From positions 1 to 6,879 of the forward strand of contig JAQTMA010000010.1 of assembly GCA_028714615.1 (NCBI GenBank): a DNA stretch of 6,879 nt, given 5' to 3'. Source of the stretch: Anaerolineaceae bacterium. Lineage in GTDB: Bacteria; Chloroflexota; Anaerolineae; Anaerolineales; Anaerolineaceae. Shown one piece after another: positions 6,368 through 6,879 of the stretch. Each line of letters begins with the position of its first letter. The first letter of the stretch is position 1. Under the pieces are notes generated by a model. That model was not told the origin of the DNA. It worked only from the letters and a program-made list of their open reading frames with translations, and did no database searches. The position numbers and the translations under genes are program-made.

Positions 6368-6373
6368 AAAGGA
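6368..6373 (+). promoter_or_regulatory. Ribosome binding site of the FNT gene
   Basis: AAAGGA lies 8 bases before GTG at 6382. An in-frame TTG at 6364 is directly adjacent to the site and could not use it. No in-frame ATG is available nearby upstream, so GTG is the likely start. Confidence 0.6.
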
Positions 6374-6381
6374 TACTCCCC

Positions 6382-6879
6382 GTGCAACACCTCGAAATCC
6401 ACACCGACGCATTCATGCCGCCTGAAATGGCGCTCAAGGCCGCACAGGCGGGCATCAAGAAATCTACCCAGGATGGATTGACGCTGCTGGTTCTGGCCGT
6501 GCTGGCGGGCGCCTTCATCGCCCTCGGGGCGATTTTCTCCACCACCGTCACGGCAGGCATCGGCGATAAGCTGCCGTATGGGGTTACGCGCTTGCTGGCG
6601 GGGCTGACATTCTCGTTGGGCTTGATCCTGGTGGTGGTGGGTGGTGCGGAGCTCTTTACCGGCAACATCCTGATCGTCATCGCCTGGGCCGGACGGCAGG
6701 TGAGCACCCGTAACCTGCTGCGCAATTGGACGATCGTTTACGCAGGCAACTTTGCCGGGTCGGTGCTGACGGCGGGGCTGTCCTTTCTGAGCGGGCAGTA
6801 CCTGAACGGGGCTGGAGCCGTCGGCGCCGGTGCGCTGGCAGTGGCCAATGGCAAAGTTCACCTGGGTTTCCTCCAGGCG
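6382..6879 (+). CDS. Formate/nitrite transporter family channel, 3'-truncated by window edge
   Basis: The frame is open from GTG 6382 to the last base and gives the first 166 of an expected 260-290 residues. FNT proteins are pentameric inner-membrane channels that pass small monovalent anions such as formate, nitrite or hydrosulfide. The N-terminal amphipathic segment (MPPEMALKAAQAGIKKS, 12-28) is typical. Membrane helices follow at about 33-55 and 68-86. The family motif VVGGAELFTGN (85-95) is next, then NWTIVYAGNFAG (115-126), which begins the third helix. The pattern is unmistakable for the family. The substrate cannot be assigned: the conserved pore histidine and the rest of the pore lie beyond the window, and no formate, nitrite or sulfite enzyme gene is adjacent. 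The start codon is GTG with AAAGGA upstream. The gene is divergent from the small membrane protein. Confidence 0.95.
   Translation, partial: MQHLEIHTDAFMPPEMALKAAQAGIKKSTQDGLTLLVLAVLAGAFIALGAIFSTTVTAGIGDKLPYGVTRLLAGLTFSLGLILVVVGGAELFTGNILIVIAWAGRQVSTRNLLRNWTIVYAGNFAGSVLTAGLSFLSGQYLNGAGAVGAGALAVANGKVHLGFLQA

Noticed and set aside
6265..6861. A 198-codon open frame on the - strand at the right end
   Set aside because: It is antisense to the FNT gene, whose + strand frame carries unmistakable family motifs. The - strand product is rich in Arg, Gln and Pro with no recognisable domain.

Overview
The window carries chromosomal housekeeping and sensory genes from a moderately GC-rich bacterium. The ArgG and ArgH sequence style, the soluble multi-PAS/GAF NarL-type kinase, the DPM1-like glycosyltransferase and several kinds of short intergenic repeats with 8- and 9-base periods together suggest a Chloroflexota (Anaerolineae-like) genome. 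That placement is an inference from general resemblance, not a demonstrated assignment.

Layout. Positions 17-2794 hold argG and argH on the + strand, the last two steps of arginine biosynthesis, separated by 93 bases that contain an imperfect inverted repeat. Positions 2795-3061 are an AT-richer spacer with no convincing gene. It holds a good candidate sigma70-type promoter for the next unit. Positions 3062-5248 encode a soluble PAS-PAS-GAF histidine kinase of the HisKA_3/NarL class. One base after its stop codon lies a family 2 glycosyltransferase (5250-5933), so these two genes probably share an mRNA. Positions 5915-6011 are a repeat block lying where two genes converge. It forms a long imperfect palindrome and an octamer array, and it supplies the last codons of the glycosyltransferase and the stop codon of the opposing gene. 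A 64-residue two-helix membrane protein lies on the - strand (6002-6196). Its upstream region contains two three-unit nonamer arrays (6215-6241 and 6266-6292). Positions 6382-6879 hold the first 166 codons of a formate/nitrite transporter family channel on the + strand, cut by the window edge.

How the genes fit together. ArgG makes argininosuccinate from citrulline and aspartate, and ArgH splits it to arginine and fumarate. The kinase has no response regulator in the window, so its output is unknown; its tight coupling to a glycosyltransferase may be functional or only positional. The small membrane protein and the FNT channel are divergently transcribed and need not be related.

I looked for defence systems, mobile elements, tRNA or rRNA genes and CRISPR arrays and saw none. 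All protein genes belong to recognisable or ordinary families. The least explained signals are the three intergenic repeat types, above all the palindromic block that has spread into the 3' ends of two convergent genes. I do not see evidence of an undescribed multi-gene system here.
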